A stretch of DNA of 64,000 nt from Cryobacterium zongtaii (GTDB lineage: Bacteria > Actinomycetota > Actinomycetes > Actinomycetales > Microbacteriaceae): contig NZ_PPXD01000023.1 in assembly GCF_002909375.1 (NCBI RefSeq), positions 28,438-92,437 of the forward strand, in the 5' to 3' direction. Shown in pieces: positions 28,000-36,532 of this stretch (position 1 is its first letter; each line of letters begins with the position of its first letter). Below the pieces are notes generated by a model. That model was not told the DNA's origin and ran no database searches. It saw nothing but the letters and a program-made list of their open reading frames with translations. Position numbers and translations under genes: made by a program.

Positions 28000-28450
28000 T
28001 GTCGTGATCGTGGTCGTCCGGCGGCAGTGTGCAGAAATGCTCCGCTACGAGACCGCCCGCGAGGAGGAGCACGGCGCCGAGCGCCATCCCGATTGCGAGC
28101 CACAACGATGTTACCGCCGGTACCACCGACCGGGTGAGGATGAAAGCCACGATGCCGAGGCCCACGCCGAGCAGGAGCGCACTGGACAGGCTGGATGCCT
28201 TGGCGAGCAGGGCGATCCGCATTGCCAGGAACGGGTCGACGCGTTTTGTCGCCCGACCTCTGGTGGCCTGGCGGATGGGCCAGGCCAGGCAGACGAGGAT
28301 CACCGCGATCAGGATCAGGGCCAGGGGCAGGGTGAACGGCGGAACTATGATCGGCGCGCTCCAAGCCGTCGCCGCCAGTTCGACCAGGAACCCGACGACG
28401 AGCCCGGCCAGGCCCAGCGCGATCAGCGGTGTGGGGTGGGTGCGCTTCAT
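27962..28450 (-). CDS. DUF3180 family membrane protein
   Basis: This encodes 162 residues with four hydrophobic helices (about 8-28, 36-58, 85-105 and 112-132). The 'MRIALLAKASSLSSALLLGV' segment between helices two and three is the diagnostic part of DUF3180, a family found almost only in actinobacteria directly after folK. It overlaps folK by ATGA. The function is unknown. Confidence 0.9.
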   Translation of the reverse strand: MKRTHPTPLIALGLAGLVVGFLVELAATAWSAPIIVPPFTLPLALILIAVILVCLAWPIRQATRGRATKRVDPFLAMRIALLAKASSLSSALLLGVGLGIVAFILTRSVVPAVTSLWLAIGMALGAVLLLAGGLVAEHFCTLPPDDHDHDNGGPNDGGAARA

Positions 28451-29094
28451 CGGCGATCGTCCTCGTTCTCGGGGAGATCGTCGGTGAGGTCGTCCGGTGT
28501 GCCCGGTCGTGGCCGGCCCGGTGTCTCGTGCAGGGTCTCGGTGTGGGCGACCTCGGTATGCGCGGGGTCGGTGCTCGCGGTCACCGGATGCGCCCTGGCG
28601 GTGCGTGCGGCGACGGCCAGGAGTTCGCGCACCCGGCCCCGGCCGGGAAGCTCGGCGTCGGGGTCGATGTCGAGCCAGGGAGCCAGCACGAAGTCGCGTT
28701 CCCCCGCGCGCGGGTGCGGGAGGGTGAGCCTGTCGTCGTCGATGCGGAGGTCGCCCAGGCAGATCAGGTCGATGTCCAGGGTACGGTCGCCCCAGCGTTC
28801 CTCCCGGACCCGGCCGTGGTCGTTTTCGATGGCGTTGACGGCGTCGAGCAGGGCGTGCGGTTCGCCCGTCCAGAGCACGCTCACCACAAGATTGAGGTAT
28901 CCGGGTGCGGTGCGGTCCACCCCGTCGGGCTTCACGGCGTCGGAGGCGTACACCGGGGAGATCGCGGTGAGTTGCGCGCCCGGCAGTTCGGCGACGGCGC
29001 GCACGGCGGCGGCCAGGGTACCCTCGCGGTCACCGAGGTTGCTGCCCAGTGCGAGCACGGCGGTGCGTGCCGGAGCGGCTGCGGCGTCGGTCAT
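28447..29094 (-). CDS. folK: 2-amino-4-hydroxy-6-hydroxymethyldihydropteridine pyrophosphokinase
   Basis: This encodes 215 residues. HPPK motifs are clear: 'AVLALGSNLGDREGTLA', 'RVREERWGDRTLDIDLICLG' with the metal-binding DxD, and 'LPHPRAGERDFVLAPWLDID'. It transfers pyrophosphate from ATP to the pterin, the step before FolP. The C-terminal ~40 residues form a polar tail beyond the usual 160-residue fold. It is coupled to folB by a 4-base overlap. Confidence 0.96.
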   Translation of the reverse strand: MTDAAAAPARTAVLALGSNLGDREGTLAAAVRAVAELPGAQLTAISPVYASDAVKPDGVDRTAPGYLNLVVSVLWTGEPHALLDAVNAIENDHGRVREERWGDRTLDIDLICLGDLRIDDDRLTLPHPRAGERDFVLAPWLDIDPDAELPGRGRVRELLAVAARTARAHPVTASTDPAHTEVAHTETLHETPGRPRPGTPDDLTDDLPENEDDRR

Positions 29095-29486
29095 GCGCGG
29101 CTCCCTTCGGTTTGCGTGCGTTCGATTCGCGTGCGCTCGATCTGCACCGACACATCCGCGAAGGGGATCTCGATGGGAGCCTGCGGCTTGTGCACTGTCA
29201 CCTGCACGCGTTCGGCGGCGCCGTGCGCGAGCACCACGTCGGCGATGCGCTCGGCGAGGGTCTCGATGAGATCGACGGGGTCACCACGAACGGCGTCGGC
29301 GACCTCCTCGGCGAGTTCGCCGTAGTGGATGGTGCGGGTCAGGTCGTCACCGGACGCCGCCGCACGGAAGTCCAGCCAGACCGTCACGTCGATGACGAAC
29401 TCCTGGCCGTTCTCGCGTTCGAAGTCGAAGACACCGTGGTGCGCGGTGATCCGCAGCCCGGTGAGGGTGATCGAGTCGGTGCTCAT
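29091..29486 (-). CDS. folB: Dihydroneopterin aldolase
   Basis: This encodes 131 residues with the FolB fold signature 'ITLTGLRITAHHGVFDFERE', including the catalytic Glu near 'HHGVFDFE'. The conserved Lys is in 'VQVTVHKPQAPI'. It splits dihydroneopterin to hydroxymethyl-dihydropterin and glycolaldehyde. It overlaps both neighbours by four bases within the fol run. Confidence 0.95.
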   Translation of the reverse strand: MSTDSITLTGLRITAHHGVFDFERENGQEFVIDVTVWLDFRAAASGDDLTRTIHYGELAEEVADAVRGDPVDLIETLAERIADVVLAHGAAERVQVTVHKPQAPIEIPFADVSVQIERTRIERTQTEGSRA

Positions 29487-30289
29487 GACCCTATTCTGGC
29501 CGAATCAACCCGGGCGAGCACGTTGAGGGCGGCCCGGGTGCCCACCACGTCGTGCACCCGAACAGCCCAGGCGCCCGCCTGGGCGGCGAGCACGCTGAGC
29601 ACGGCGGTCGGCAGATCCCGGTCGATGATGGTGGCGTCTTCCGGCAGCACGCCGGCCAGGAATCGTTTGCGGGAGGCACCGACCATGACGGGTAGGCCGA
29701 GCGGAGCGAAGGCGTCGAGCCTGGCGAACACCCGCCAGTTCTGCTCGGCGTCCTTGCTGAAGCCGAGTCCGGGGTCCAGCACGATCTGGCTGCGCGCCAC
29801 CCCGGCAGCCTCGAGCACGGCGACTCGTTCGGTCAATTCAGCGACCACGGTGGCGACCACGTCGTCGTACTCCGCGAGGGTGTCCATGGTGCGGGCGTGG
29901 CCGCGCCAGTGCATCGCGATGTATGTGAGGCCGGTGCGGGCGACCACCGCCGCCATACCGGGGTCGGCCAGGCCGCCGGACACGTCGTTGATGATGTCGA
30001 CCCCGGCGTCGGCGGCCCGTTCGGCGGTCTGGGAGTTGAGAGTATCGACACTGGTCATGATGCCCAGCCGGCGCAGCTCGGTGATCACGGGCAGTACCCG
30101 GTCCTGCTCGACCTGGGGCGACACCCGGTCGGCGCCGGGCCGGGTGGATTCCCCGCCGACGTCGATGAGGTCGGCTCCCGAGGAGTGCAGGTCCACGGCG
30201 TGCCGCACGGCAGCGTCGGTACTCGCCCACCGGCCGCCGTCGCTGAACGAGTCGGGGGTGACGTTGAGCACACCCATCACCAGGGTCAC
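29483..30289 (-). CDS. folP: Dihydropteroate synthase
   Basis: This encodes 268 residues from the GTG at 30289, which overlaps the folE stop. The open frame runs further upstream only as a shadow of folE. Signatures are 'VMGVLNVTPDSFSDGG' (loop 1), 'LIDVGGESTRPGADRV' (loop 2) and 'IVLDPGLGFSKDAEQNW'. It condenses p-aminobenzoate with the pterin pyrophosphate and is the sulfonamide target. No resistance-type insertion in loop 1 or 2 is visible. Confidence 0.96.
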   Translation of the reverse strand: MTLVMGVLNVTPDSFSDGGRWASTDAAVRHAVDLHSSGADLIDVGGESTRPGADRVSPQVEQDRVLPVITELRRLGIMTSVDTLNSQTAERAADAGVDIINDVSGGLADPGMAAVVARTGLTYIAMHWRGHARTMDTLAEYDDVVATVVAELTERVAVLEAAGVARSQIVLDPGLGFSKDAEQNWRVFARLDAFAPLGLPVMVGASRKRFLAGVLPEDATIIDRDLPTAVLSVLAAQAGAWAVRVHDVVGTRAALNVLARVDSARIGS

Positions 30290-30864
30290 CGCACGACCTG
30301 CGTCCCGCCGATGAGGGCGATGATCTCCGAGCGAGCAACGGGCAAGGCCAGGTCCCCACGGCTGGCCATGGTCACGGTGGAGCTGTGGGTCTGGCGGGGG
30401 CCCCTGGTGGTCACGCAACCGTGGCTGGCATCGAGGACCACCAGGATCCCGCGCGGCGCCAGCCCGGTCTCTAGGGTGTCGGCGATCTCTTCGGTGAGCC
30501 GTTCCTGCAGTTGGGGCCTGGCGGCAAGGGTCGTCACGACGCTGGCCAGTTTGCCCAGTCCCACGATGCGCTCACCGGGCAGGTAGGCCAGGTGGGCGGT
30601 GCCGAGGAACGGCAGCAGGTGGTGTTCGCAGACGGAACGGAACTCGATGTCACGCAGCAGCACCAGTTCACCGGTCCGGTCTCCGACCGGCACGGTGTCT
30701 CTCAGGTGGTCGAGCGGGTCCTGGCCGAGACCGGCGAAGAACTCGGCGTAGGCCGACGCCACCCGCTCCGGGGTCGACGCCAGGCCGGCCCGGCCGGGAT
30801 CCTCACCGATGGCGGCGAGGATCTCGGCGACGGCCGCTTCGATGCGTGGCTGGTCGACTCCCAC
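30286..30864 (-). CDS. folE: GTP cyclohydrolase I
   Basis: This encodes 192 residues from the GTG at 30864, 10 bases after the ftsH stop. The upstream part of the frame is ftsH in another frame. 'RSVCEHHLLPFLGTAHLAY' and 'HGCVTTRG' supply the zinc ligands Cys-His-Cys, and 'ILVVLDASHGCV' and 'RGPRQTHSSTVTMASRG' the substrate residues. It opens folate synthesis by converting GTP to dihydroneopterin triphosphate. It starts the tightly overlapped folE-P-B-K set. Confidence 0.96.
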   Translation of the reverse strand: MGVDQPRIEAAVAEILAAIGEDPGRAGLASTPERVASAYAEFFAGLGQDPLDHLRDTVPVGDRTGELVLLRDIEFRSVCEHHLLPFLGTAHLAYLPGERIVGLGKLASVVTTLAARPQLQERLTEEIADTLETGLAPRGILVVLDASHGCVTTRGPRQTHSSTVTMASRGDLALPVARSEIIALIGGTQVVR

Positions 30865-30874
30865 GGGGGCCGGT

Positions 30875-32887
30875 CTACGCGGTTGCGGGGCGCGGTTTGA
30901 GTGCGGGGGCGCGCTTGGGCTTGTCCGCATCGGCGCCGCCGCTGGTGACGCCACCGTCGACCGCCGCACCGTCGATGGGCGCTTTCGGCGTCGGCATCGC
31001 GATGGGGGGCAGGTCGGAAACCGGGCGCTTGTCGCTGGAGAGCCACTGCGGGCGCGGCGGCAGCTTCTGCACGTCGGTGAAGATCTCCACCAGCGCTGTC
31101 TGGTCGAGAGTCTCGTGTTCGAGCAGCTTCGCGGCCAGGTCGTCGAGGATCGCCCGGTTGGCGTTGATGACCGTGTAGGCCTCGTCGTGCGCGTTCTCGA
31201 GCAGCTGGCGCACCTCGGTGTCCACCCGCTCGGCAAGCCGCTCCGAGTAGTCGCGCTGGTGGCCCATATCGCGGCCGAACATCATTTCGCCGGAGGCCGA
31301 ACCGAGCTTGAGCGGTCCGACATCACTACTCATGCCGAACTCGGTGACCATCTTGCGAGCCGTGGCGGTGGCCTTCTCGATGTCGTTCGAGGCGCCGGTG
31401 GTGGGGTCGTGGAAAATGATCTCCTCGGCGACCCGGCCGCCCATGGCGTAGGCGAGCTGGTCGAGAAGCTCGTTGCGAGAGACCGAGTAGCGGTCCTCGA
31501 GCGGCATCACCATGGTGTACCCCAGGGCGCGGCCGCGGGGCAGGATGGTGATCTTGGTCACGGGGTCGGTGTTGCGCATGGCCGTGGCAACGAGAGCGTG
31601 CCCGCCCTCGTGGTACGCGGTGATGAGCTTCTCCTGGTCGCGCATCACGCGGGTGCGGCGCTGCGGACCGGCCATGACCCTGTCGACGGCTTCGTCGAGG
31701 GCGCGGTTGTCGATCAGCTGGGCGTTGGAACGCGCGGTCAGCAGTGCGGCCTCGTTGAGCACGTTCGCCAGGTCGGCGCCGGTGAAGCCCGGCGTCTTGC
31801 GGGCGAGCACCTCGAGGTCGACGCCGGCGGCCATCGGCTTGCCCTTGGAGTGCACCTCCAGGATGCGCTTGCGGCCGAGCATATCGGGGGCGTCGACGCC
31901 GATCTGACGGTCGAAACGTCCCGGACGCAGGAGCGCCGGGTCGAGGATGTCGGGCCGGTTGGTGGCCGCAATGAGGATCACGTTGGTCTTGACGTCGAAG
32001 CCGTCCATCTCCACCAGGAGCTGGTTGAGGGTCTGCTCGCGCTCGTCGTGGCCGCCGCCCATGCCGGCGCCGCGGTGGCGCCCGACGGCGTCGATCTCGT
32101 CGACGAAGATGATCGCCGGGGAGTTCTCCTTGGCCTGCTGGAACAGGTCGCGCACCCGGCTGGCGCCGACACCGACGAACATCTCGACGAAGTCGGAACC
32201 GGAGATCGAGTAGAACGGAACGCCTGCCTCGCCGGCGACGGCGCGGGCCAGAAGGGTCTTTCCGGTTCCGGGAGGACCGTACAGCAGCACGCCCTTCGGG
32301 ATCCGGGCGCCGACGGCCTGGAACTTGGCCGGTTCCTTGAGGAAGTCCTTGATTTCTTGCAGCTCTTCGATGGCTTCGTCCGCGCCGGCGACGTCGGTGA
32401 AGAAGACCTGCGGGGTCTCCTTGGAGACGAGTTTGGCCTTCGACTTGCCGAACTGCATGACCTTGTTGCCGCCGCCCTGCATGCCGGAGAGCATCAGCCA
32501 GAAGAACGCACCGATCAGCAGCACCGGCAGGAGGATGCCCAGCAGCGACAGGAACCAGCTGGCCTGGGGAACCTCGTCAGTGAAGCCGTCCTTCGGGTCG
32601 GCGTCGGTGACGGCGGCGACGACCTCTTCGCCGCGGGGGGCCACGTAGTAGAACTGCACCTGCTCCCCGTAGGTCGAATCGGCCTTGCTGAGGGTGAGGT
32701 CGACGCGCTGATCGCCGTCGACGATCTTCGCCTCAGACACCTTCCCGTCCTTCAAGAAATCCAGGCCCTGCTGGGTGGAAATCTCGCGGAAGCCAGACAT
32801 GGTCAGGAGGCTCGACCCCACCCAGACGGCGATGACAGCCAGGATGATGTAGAGGAGCGGCCCGCGCAGAAGTTTCTTGACGTTCAT
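30875..32887 (-). CDS. ftsH: ATP-dependent zinc metalloprotease FtsH
   Basis: This encodes 670 residues from the ATG at 32887. A GTG three codons upstream also stays in frame. Two membrane helices (about 10-30 and 115-135) flank an extracytoplasmic domain. The AAA module has Walker A 'GPPGTGKT', Walker B '[12 protein letters not shown]', and the second region of homology '[20 protein letters not shown]'. The zinc site is 'HEGGH', with Gly where Ala or Ser is more common, and the distal Asp region follows. It degrades misfolded membrane proteins. The Pro-rich C-terminal tail is variable among actinobacteria. Confidence 0.97.
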   Translation of the reverse strand: MNVKKLLRGPLLYIILAVIAVWVGSSLLTMSGFREISTQQGLDFLKDGKVSEAKIVDGDQRVDLTLSKADSTYGEQVQFYYVAPRGEEVVAAVTDADPKDGFTDEVPQASWFLSLLGILLPVLLIGAFFWLMLSGMQGGGNKVMQFGKSKAKLVSKETPQVFFTDVAGADEAIEELQEIKDFLKEPAKFQAVGARIPKGVLLYGPPGTGKTLLARAVAGEAGVPFYSISGSDFVEMFVGVGASRVRDLFQQAKENSPAIIFVDEIDAVGRHRGAGMGGGHDEREQTLNQLLVEMDGFDVKTNVILIAATNRPDILDPALLRPGRFDRQIGVDAPDMLGRKRILEVHSKGKPMAAGVDLEVLARKTPGFTGADLANVLNEAALLTARSNAQLIDNRALDEAVDRVMAGPQRRTRVMRDQEKLITAYHEGGHALVATAMRNTDPVTKITILPRGRALGYTMVMPLEDRYSVSRNELLDQLAYAMGGRVAEEIIFHDPTTGASNDIEKATATARKMVTEFGMSSDVGPLKLGSASGEMMFGRDMGHQRDYSERLAERVDTEVRQLLENAHDEAYTVINANRAILDDLAAKLLEHETLDQTALVEIFTDVQKLPPRPQWLSSDKRPVSDLPPIAMPTPKAPIDGAAVDGGVTSGGADADKPKRAPALKPRPATA

Positions 32888-32971
32888 GGTGGTCACAGGC
32901 TACCGCTCTCGTACTGGGGGAACACCGAGTGTTCGCCCAAAGGTGAACTGGAGGACGTGGTGCAGCGGAGC

Positions 32972-33532
32972 CTACTCGCCGGTGGAATACACGTGTGGAG
33001 CCAGCACCCCGACGCTGCGCAGGTTGCGGTACTTCTCGGCGTAGTCCAGACCGTAGCCGACAACGAACTGGTTGGGGATGTCGAAGCCCAGGTACTTGAC
33101 GTCGATCTCGACGCGGGCCGCGTCGGGCTTCCGGAGCAGGGCGCAGATCTCGAGCGAGGCCGGCCCGCGGGACTTGAGGTTCGCCATCAGCCAGGACAGG
33201 GTGAGGCCGGAGTCGATGATGTCCTCGACAATGAGGACGTGGCGGCCGTGCAGGTCGGTGTCGAGGTCCTTCAGGATCCGCACCACACCGCTGGACTGGG
33301 TGCCTGACCCGTAGGAGCTGACGGCCATCCAGTCCATCGTGACGGGGTGCACGAGTTCGCGGGCCAGGTCGGCCATGACCATAACCGCGCCCTTGAGCAC
33401 GCCCACCAGGAGCAGGTCCTTGCCGGCGTAGTCCGCTTCGATCTGCCGCGACATCTCGGCCAGGCGAGCGCGAATCTCGGTCTCTTCGATCAGGATTTCG
33501 GTGAGGTCGCCGTCAATGTCACGAGGTTCCAT
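32972..33532 (-). CDS. hpt: Hypoxanthine phosphoribosyltransferase
   Basis: This encodes 186 residues. The PRPP-binding loop is '[20 protein letters not shown]', and the flexible catalytic loop contains '[15 protein letters not shown]'. It salvages hypoxanthine and guanine to nucleotides using PRPP. It lies between tilS and ftsH, the conserved tilS-hpt-ftsH order of Gram-positives. Short gaps of 21 and 84 bases suggest one transcript. Confidence 0.96.
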   Translation of the reverse strand: MEPRDIDGDLTEILIEETEIRARLAEMSRQIEADYAGKDLLLVGVLKGAVMVMADLARELVHPVTMDWMAVSSYGSGTQSSGVVRILKDLDTDLHGRHVLIVEDIIDSGLTLSWLMANLKSRGPASLEICALLRKPDAARVEIDVKYLGFDIPNQFVVGYGLDYAEKYRNLRSVGVLAPHVYSTGE

Positions 33533-33553
33533 GGGAGTGGAAGAGTCCTTTGT

Positions 33554-34549
33554 TTAGGTGGGTCGAGGAGCAGAAAACACGAGCGTTCCCCCCAGACGTT
33601 CCACTCTAACGCCTGGCAGGTCGAGCGCATTCTGCCCGTGCCAGTCGGTGACGAGCCTGGCGACGGCCAAGGTGTGGCTGCGTTCCCAGGCAACCCCGAA
33701 CTCCCGCGCCACCACGAGGCGGATCATCCGCTGGCGGAGGGCCGCCGGGTGCACGGCCAGCGCGGCGACGGACACCCCGATGCCGGCTTCGGCCGGTTCG
33801 CAGATCTCCTCGACGAGGTCCCGCACCATGGCGTCGAGGGCGTCGGCATCCTCACGCAGCGTCTCGGCGGTACGGGCGAGCGCCTCGGCGATGCCCGGCC
33901 CGAGCTCCGCCTCGAGCACCGGCAGCACCCGTTGGCGCACCCGCACCCTGGCGTAGCGGGGGTCGGCGTTCTGCGGGTCGGACCAGGCCGGCAGGCCCGC
34001 ATCCAGGCAGGCCTGCCGGGTCACGACGCGGCGGATGCCCAGCAGCGGCCGCCGGTACGGCCCGCTGATCGACGCCATACCCTTCAGGCTCGTCGCCCCC
34101 GAGCCGCGGGCCAGGCCTAGCAGCACGGTCTCGGCCTGGTCGTCGAGGGTGTGGCCGAGCAGCACCGCGATCGCGCCCGTGCAGGCCAGTGCCTGCTCGA
34201 ACGCGGCGTACCGCGCGGTCCGCGCGGCGGCTTCGGGGCCGTCGCCGGTGTCTGGCGTCACCGTCACCGGCACGATCAGCACCGGATCCAGGCCGAGAGA
34301 CTGAGCCTGTCCGGCCGCGACGGCGGCGATGTCGGCCGAGCCGGCCTGCAGGCCGTGGTCCACGATCACCGCGCCGGCGGTGAGCCCGGCCCGGGGCGCC
34401 TCGAACGCCGTCGCGGCGGCCAGGGCCAGCGAATCCGCTCCCCCGCTCAGCCCCACCAGGACCAGACCGGCCTCAGGCAGCAGCTCGCGCACGGCACGGC
34501 GCAGGTCGGCGATGGCCGGCGACAGTCGCGGGCGGCGGGTGGACTCCAT
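33554..34549 (-). CDS. tilS: tRNA(Ile)-lysidine synthetase
   Basis: This encodes 331 residues. The PP-loop 'LVGLSGGADSLALAAATAFE' binds ATP, followed by 'VIVDHGLQAGSADIAAVAAG' and 'LLGHTLDDQAETVLLGLARG', the TilS N-domain signature. It adds lysine to C34 of tRNA-Ile(CAU), changing its reading from AUG to AUA. The C-terminal half is short, as usual for actinobacterial forms. The gene is divergent from ppa with a 45-base gap. Confidence 0.95.
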   Translation of the reverse strand: MESTRRPRLSPAIADLRRAVRELLPEAGLVLVGLSGGADSLALAAATAFEAPRAGLTAGAVIVDHGLQAGSADIAAVAAGQAQSLGLDPVLIVPVTVTPDTGDGPEAAARTARYAAFEQALACTGAIAVLLGHTLDDQAETVLLGLARGSGATSLKGMASISGPYRRPLLGIRRVVTRQACLDAGLPAWSDPQNADPRYARVRVRQRVLPVLEAELGPGIAEALARTAETLREDADALDAMVRDLVEEICEPAEAGIGVSVAALAVHPAALRQRMIRLVVAREFGVAWERSHTLAVARLVTDWHGQNALDLPGVRVERLGGTLVFSAPRPT

Positions 34550-34594
34550 CCAGTAACGTTATCCGCAGACTTCGAATAAGGGAGATATCAGGCC

Positions 34595-35086
34595 ATGGCC
34601 GAATACGACGCAGTCATTGAAATCCCACGCGGTAGCCGCAACAAGTATGAGGTGGACCACGAAACCGGTCGGGTCTACCTCGACAGGGTGTTGTACACGA
34701 GCTTCGTGTACCCCACCGACTACGGGTTCTTCGAGAACACCCTGGGCCTGGACGGCGACCCCGTCGACGTTCTGGTGCTGCTCGACTTCCCGTTGTTCCC
34801 CGGCGTCGGCGTGTCCGTACGCCCCGTCGGCGTGTTCAACATGACCGATGACGGCGGCTCAGACGCCAAGGTCATCGCGGTTCCGGCCGGCGACCCGCGC
34901 TGGGACTACATCCAGGACGTCACCGACATCCCGGAGTACACCCGCAAGGAAATCGAGCACTTCTTCGAGCACTACAAGGACCTTGAGCCGAACAAGTGGG
35001 TCAAGACCGAGGGCTGGGGCGACGCCGCCGAGGCCGACCAGATTGTGCGCGACGGCCTGAAGAAGCTCGTCGACGAAGGTCACTGA
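34595..35086 (+). CDS. ppa: Inorganic pyrophosphatase, family I
   Basis: This encodes 163 residues. The signature '[16 protein letters not shown]' carries the metal-binding aspartates, and '[16 protein letters not shown]' gives the N-terminal strand with the substrate Lys/Arg. A cytoplasmic hexamer that hydrolyses PPi, it pulls polymerase and synthetase reactions forward. AAGGGAGA stands at good spacing before the ATG. A strong hairpin terminator follows 24 bases after the stop. Confidence 0.97.
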   Translation: MAEYDAVIEIPRGSRNKYEVDHETGRVYLDRVLYTSFVYPTDYGFFENTLGLDGDPVDVLVLLDFPLFPGVGVSVRPVGVFNMTDDGGSDAKVIAVPAGDPRWDYIQDVTDIPEYTRKEIEHFFEHYKDLEPNKWVKTEGWGDAAEADQIVRDGLKKLVDEGH

Positions 35087-35110
35087 CCCACAGCGACGCG
35101 CTGAACCGAC

Positions 35111-35142
35111 AGAAGCCGCCTCCCATCAGGGAGGCGGCTTCT
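35111..35142. terminator. Bidirectional hairpin between ppa and the NlpC/P60 gene
   Basis: A perfect 14-bp stem (AGAAGCCGCCTCCC and its complement) with an ATCA loop lies between two convergent genes, 24 bases after ppa and 22 bases from the peptidase stop. It can end both transcripts. Confidence 0.85.
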
Positions 35143-35164
35143 GCTGTGTGCCGGGGTCTGTTGC

Positions 35165-36532
35165 TTAGGACGGTCGGCCGACGTACGGCGCGACCTGGCC
35201 TGGCGACCAGATGCTGTGCACCCGAACGGGCTTGCCCACGTCCGGCGCCTCGAGGATCTGTCCGCCGCCGACATAAATGGCCACGTGATAGTAATTCCCC
35301 GGCGAACCCCAGAAGACGAGGTCGCCCACCTGCACCTGCGAGAACGAGACGAGCTTGCCCTGACCGGCCATGGTGTTGTACTGGTTGGTCGCCGAGTGCG
35401 TGCCGATGTAGATGCCCGCGGCCGCGTAGGCGGCCTTGGTCAGACCGGAACAGTCCCAGACGTCGGGGCCGGAGCCGCCGAGCTTGTAGGCGTCGCCGAG
35501 CTGCGCACGGGCAAAGGCGATGGCGGTGCCGACGGCGGAAGCGTTGGGTGCGGCCGGGGCGGACACGACGGGCGGCGGCGCCGGAGCAGCGGGAGCCGGG
35601 GCCGCAGGGGCGGCGGGAGCCGGAGCGGCGGGAGCTGGAGCCGCGGGAGCTGGAGCCGCGGGAGCCGCAGCGGCCGGAGCATCGGGCGCGGAAGCGGCCG
35701 GCGGATTGTTCTTGACGGCGGCCGCAGCGGCGGCCTGGGCCTTGGCCAGCGCGGCGGCGGATGCGGCGGCGTCCAGCCCGGTTTGGTACTCGCGCTCCAC
35801 GTCGGCGGTGGTGTCCTTCAGCAGGGCCAGCTGTTCGTAAAGCTCCGACGACTTCTTCAGCTCGACGTCGAGTGCGGCCTGGGCGCCCAGTGCGGCGTCG
35901 CTGGCCGATTCGTACTTCTCCTTGGACTCCGCGCTGAGGCGCTTGCGTTCCGCGGTGGCGGCGGCAGCCTGGGCGATGAGCGATTCCGCGGTGTTCTTGT
36001 CCTGCACGGCCTGCCGGTAGATGGTCTCGGACTGCTCGCTGAGCTTGCTGGCCGTGCCGAGCTGGCTGAGCAGGTCGTCGGCGGTGTTGCCGTTGAGGAA
36101 CAGGTTGAGGGAGAGGTCCTGGGCTCCGGTCTTGGCCAGGTGTGCGGCGATTAAGCCGGCGCGCATCTTGGACGTGTCAGCGGCCTTCTGCGCCACCGCG
36201 GACTGCTTGTCCAGGCTATCCTCCCGGGCCGTGGCCGCATCGAGGTCGTCCTGGGTGACCCTGTAGGCCTCCGCGGCCATCTGGGAGCCCTGCGACGCCA
36301 CCGCCGACGACTCCTGCAGGCCCTTGAGCAGTCCGGTGAGGTTCTCGATTTCCTTCGCCTTGGTGGCCTCGCTCAGCTTGGCCTTGGCAACTTCGTCCCA
36401 ACTCGGGTAGTCCTCGTCGGCGAAGGCCGGCACGGCCACGCCGGCCGCGGCGGTGACGGAGCCGATCATCGCTGCCGACAGCAGCGCGGCCGAGGTACGC
36501 CGCGAGCGGCGGGTGGACGTGTGCTCAGCCAA
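35165..36532 (-). CDS. Secreted NlpC/P60 peptidoglycan endopeptidase with coiled-coil domain
   Basis: This encodes 455 residues from the TTG at 36532, preceded by AGGGGAG and overlapping the M23 stop by eight bases. After a Sec signal ('SAAMIGSVTAAAGVAVPAFA') the mature protein begins near 'DEDYPSWDEV'. A long coiled-coil runs to about residue 270, then a Pro-Ala linker, then the C40 peptidase with 'DVWDCSGLTKAAY' (Cys), 'NYYHVAIYVG' (His) and a polar third residue near 'EAPDVGK'. It resembles RipA/CwlS enzymes that cut stem peptides during cell separation; the coiled-coil may keep it inactive until partnered. Confidence 0.9.
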   Translation of the reverse strand: MAEHTSTRRSRRTSAALLSAAMIGSVTAAAGVAVPAFADEDYPSWDEVAKAKLSEATKAKEIENLTGLLKGLQESSAVASQGSQMAAEAYRVTQDDLDAATAREDSLDKQSAVAQKAADTSKMRAGLIAAHLAKTGAQDLSLNLFLNGNTADDLLSQLGTASKLSEQSETIYRQAVQDKNTAESLIAQAAAATAERKRLSAESKEKYESASDAALGAQAALDVELKKSSELYEQLALLKDTTADVEREYQTGLDAAASAAALAKAQAAAAAAVKNNPPAASAPDAPAAAAPAAPAPAAPAPAAPAPAAPAAPAPAAPAPPPVVSAPAAPNASAVGTAIAFARAQLGDAYKLGGSGPDVWDCSGLTKAAYAAAGIYIGTHSATNQYNTMAGQGKLVSFSQVQVGDLVFWGSPGNYYHVAIYVGGGQILEAPDVGKPVRVHSIWSPGQVAPYVGRPS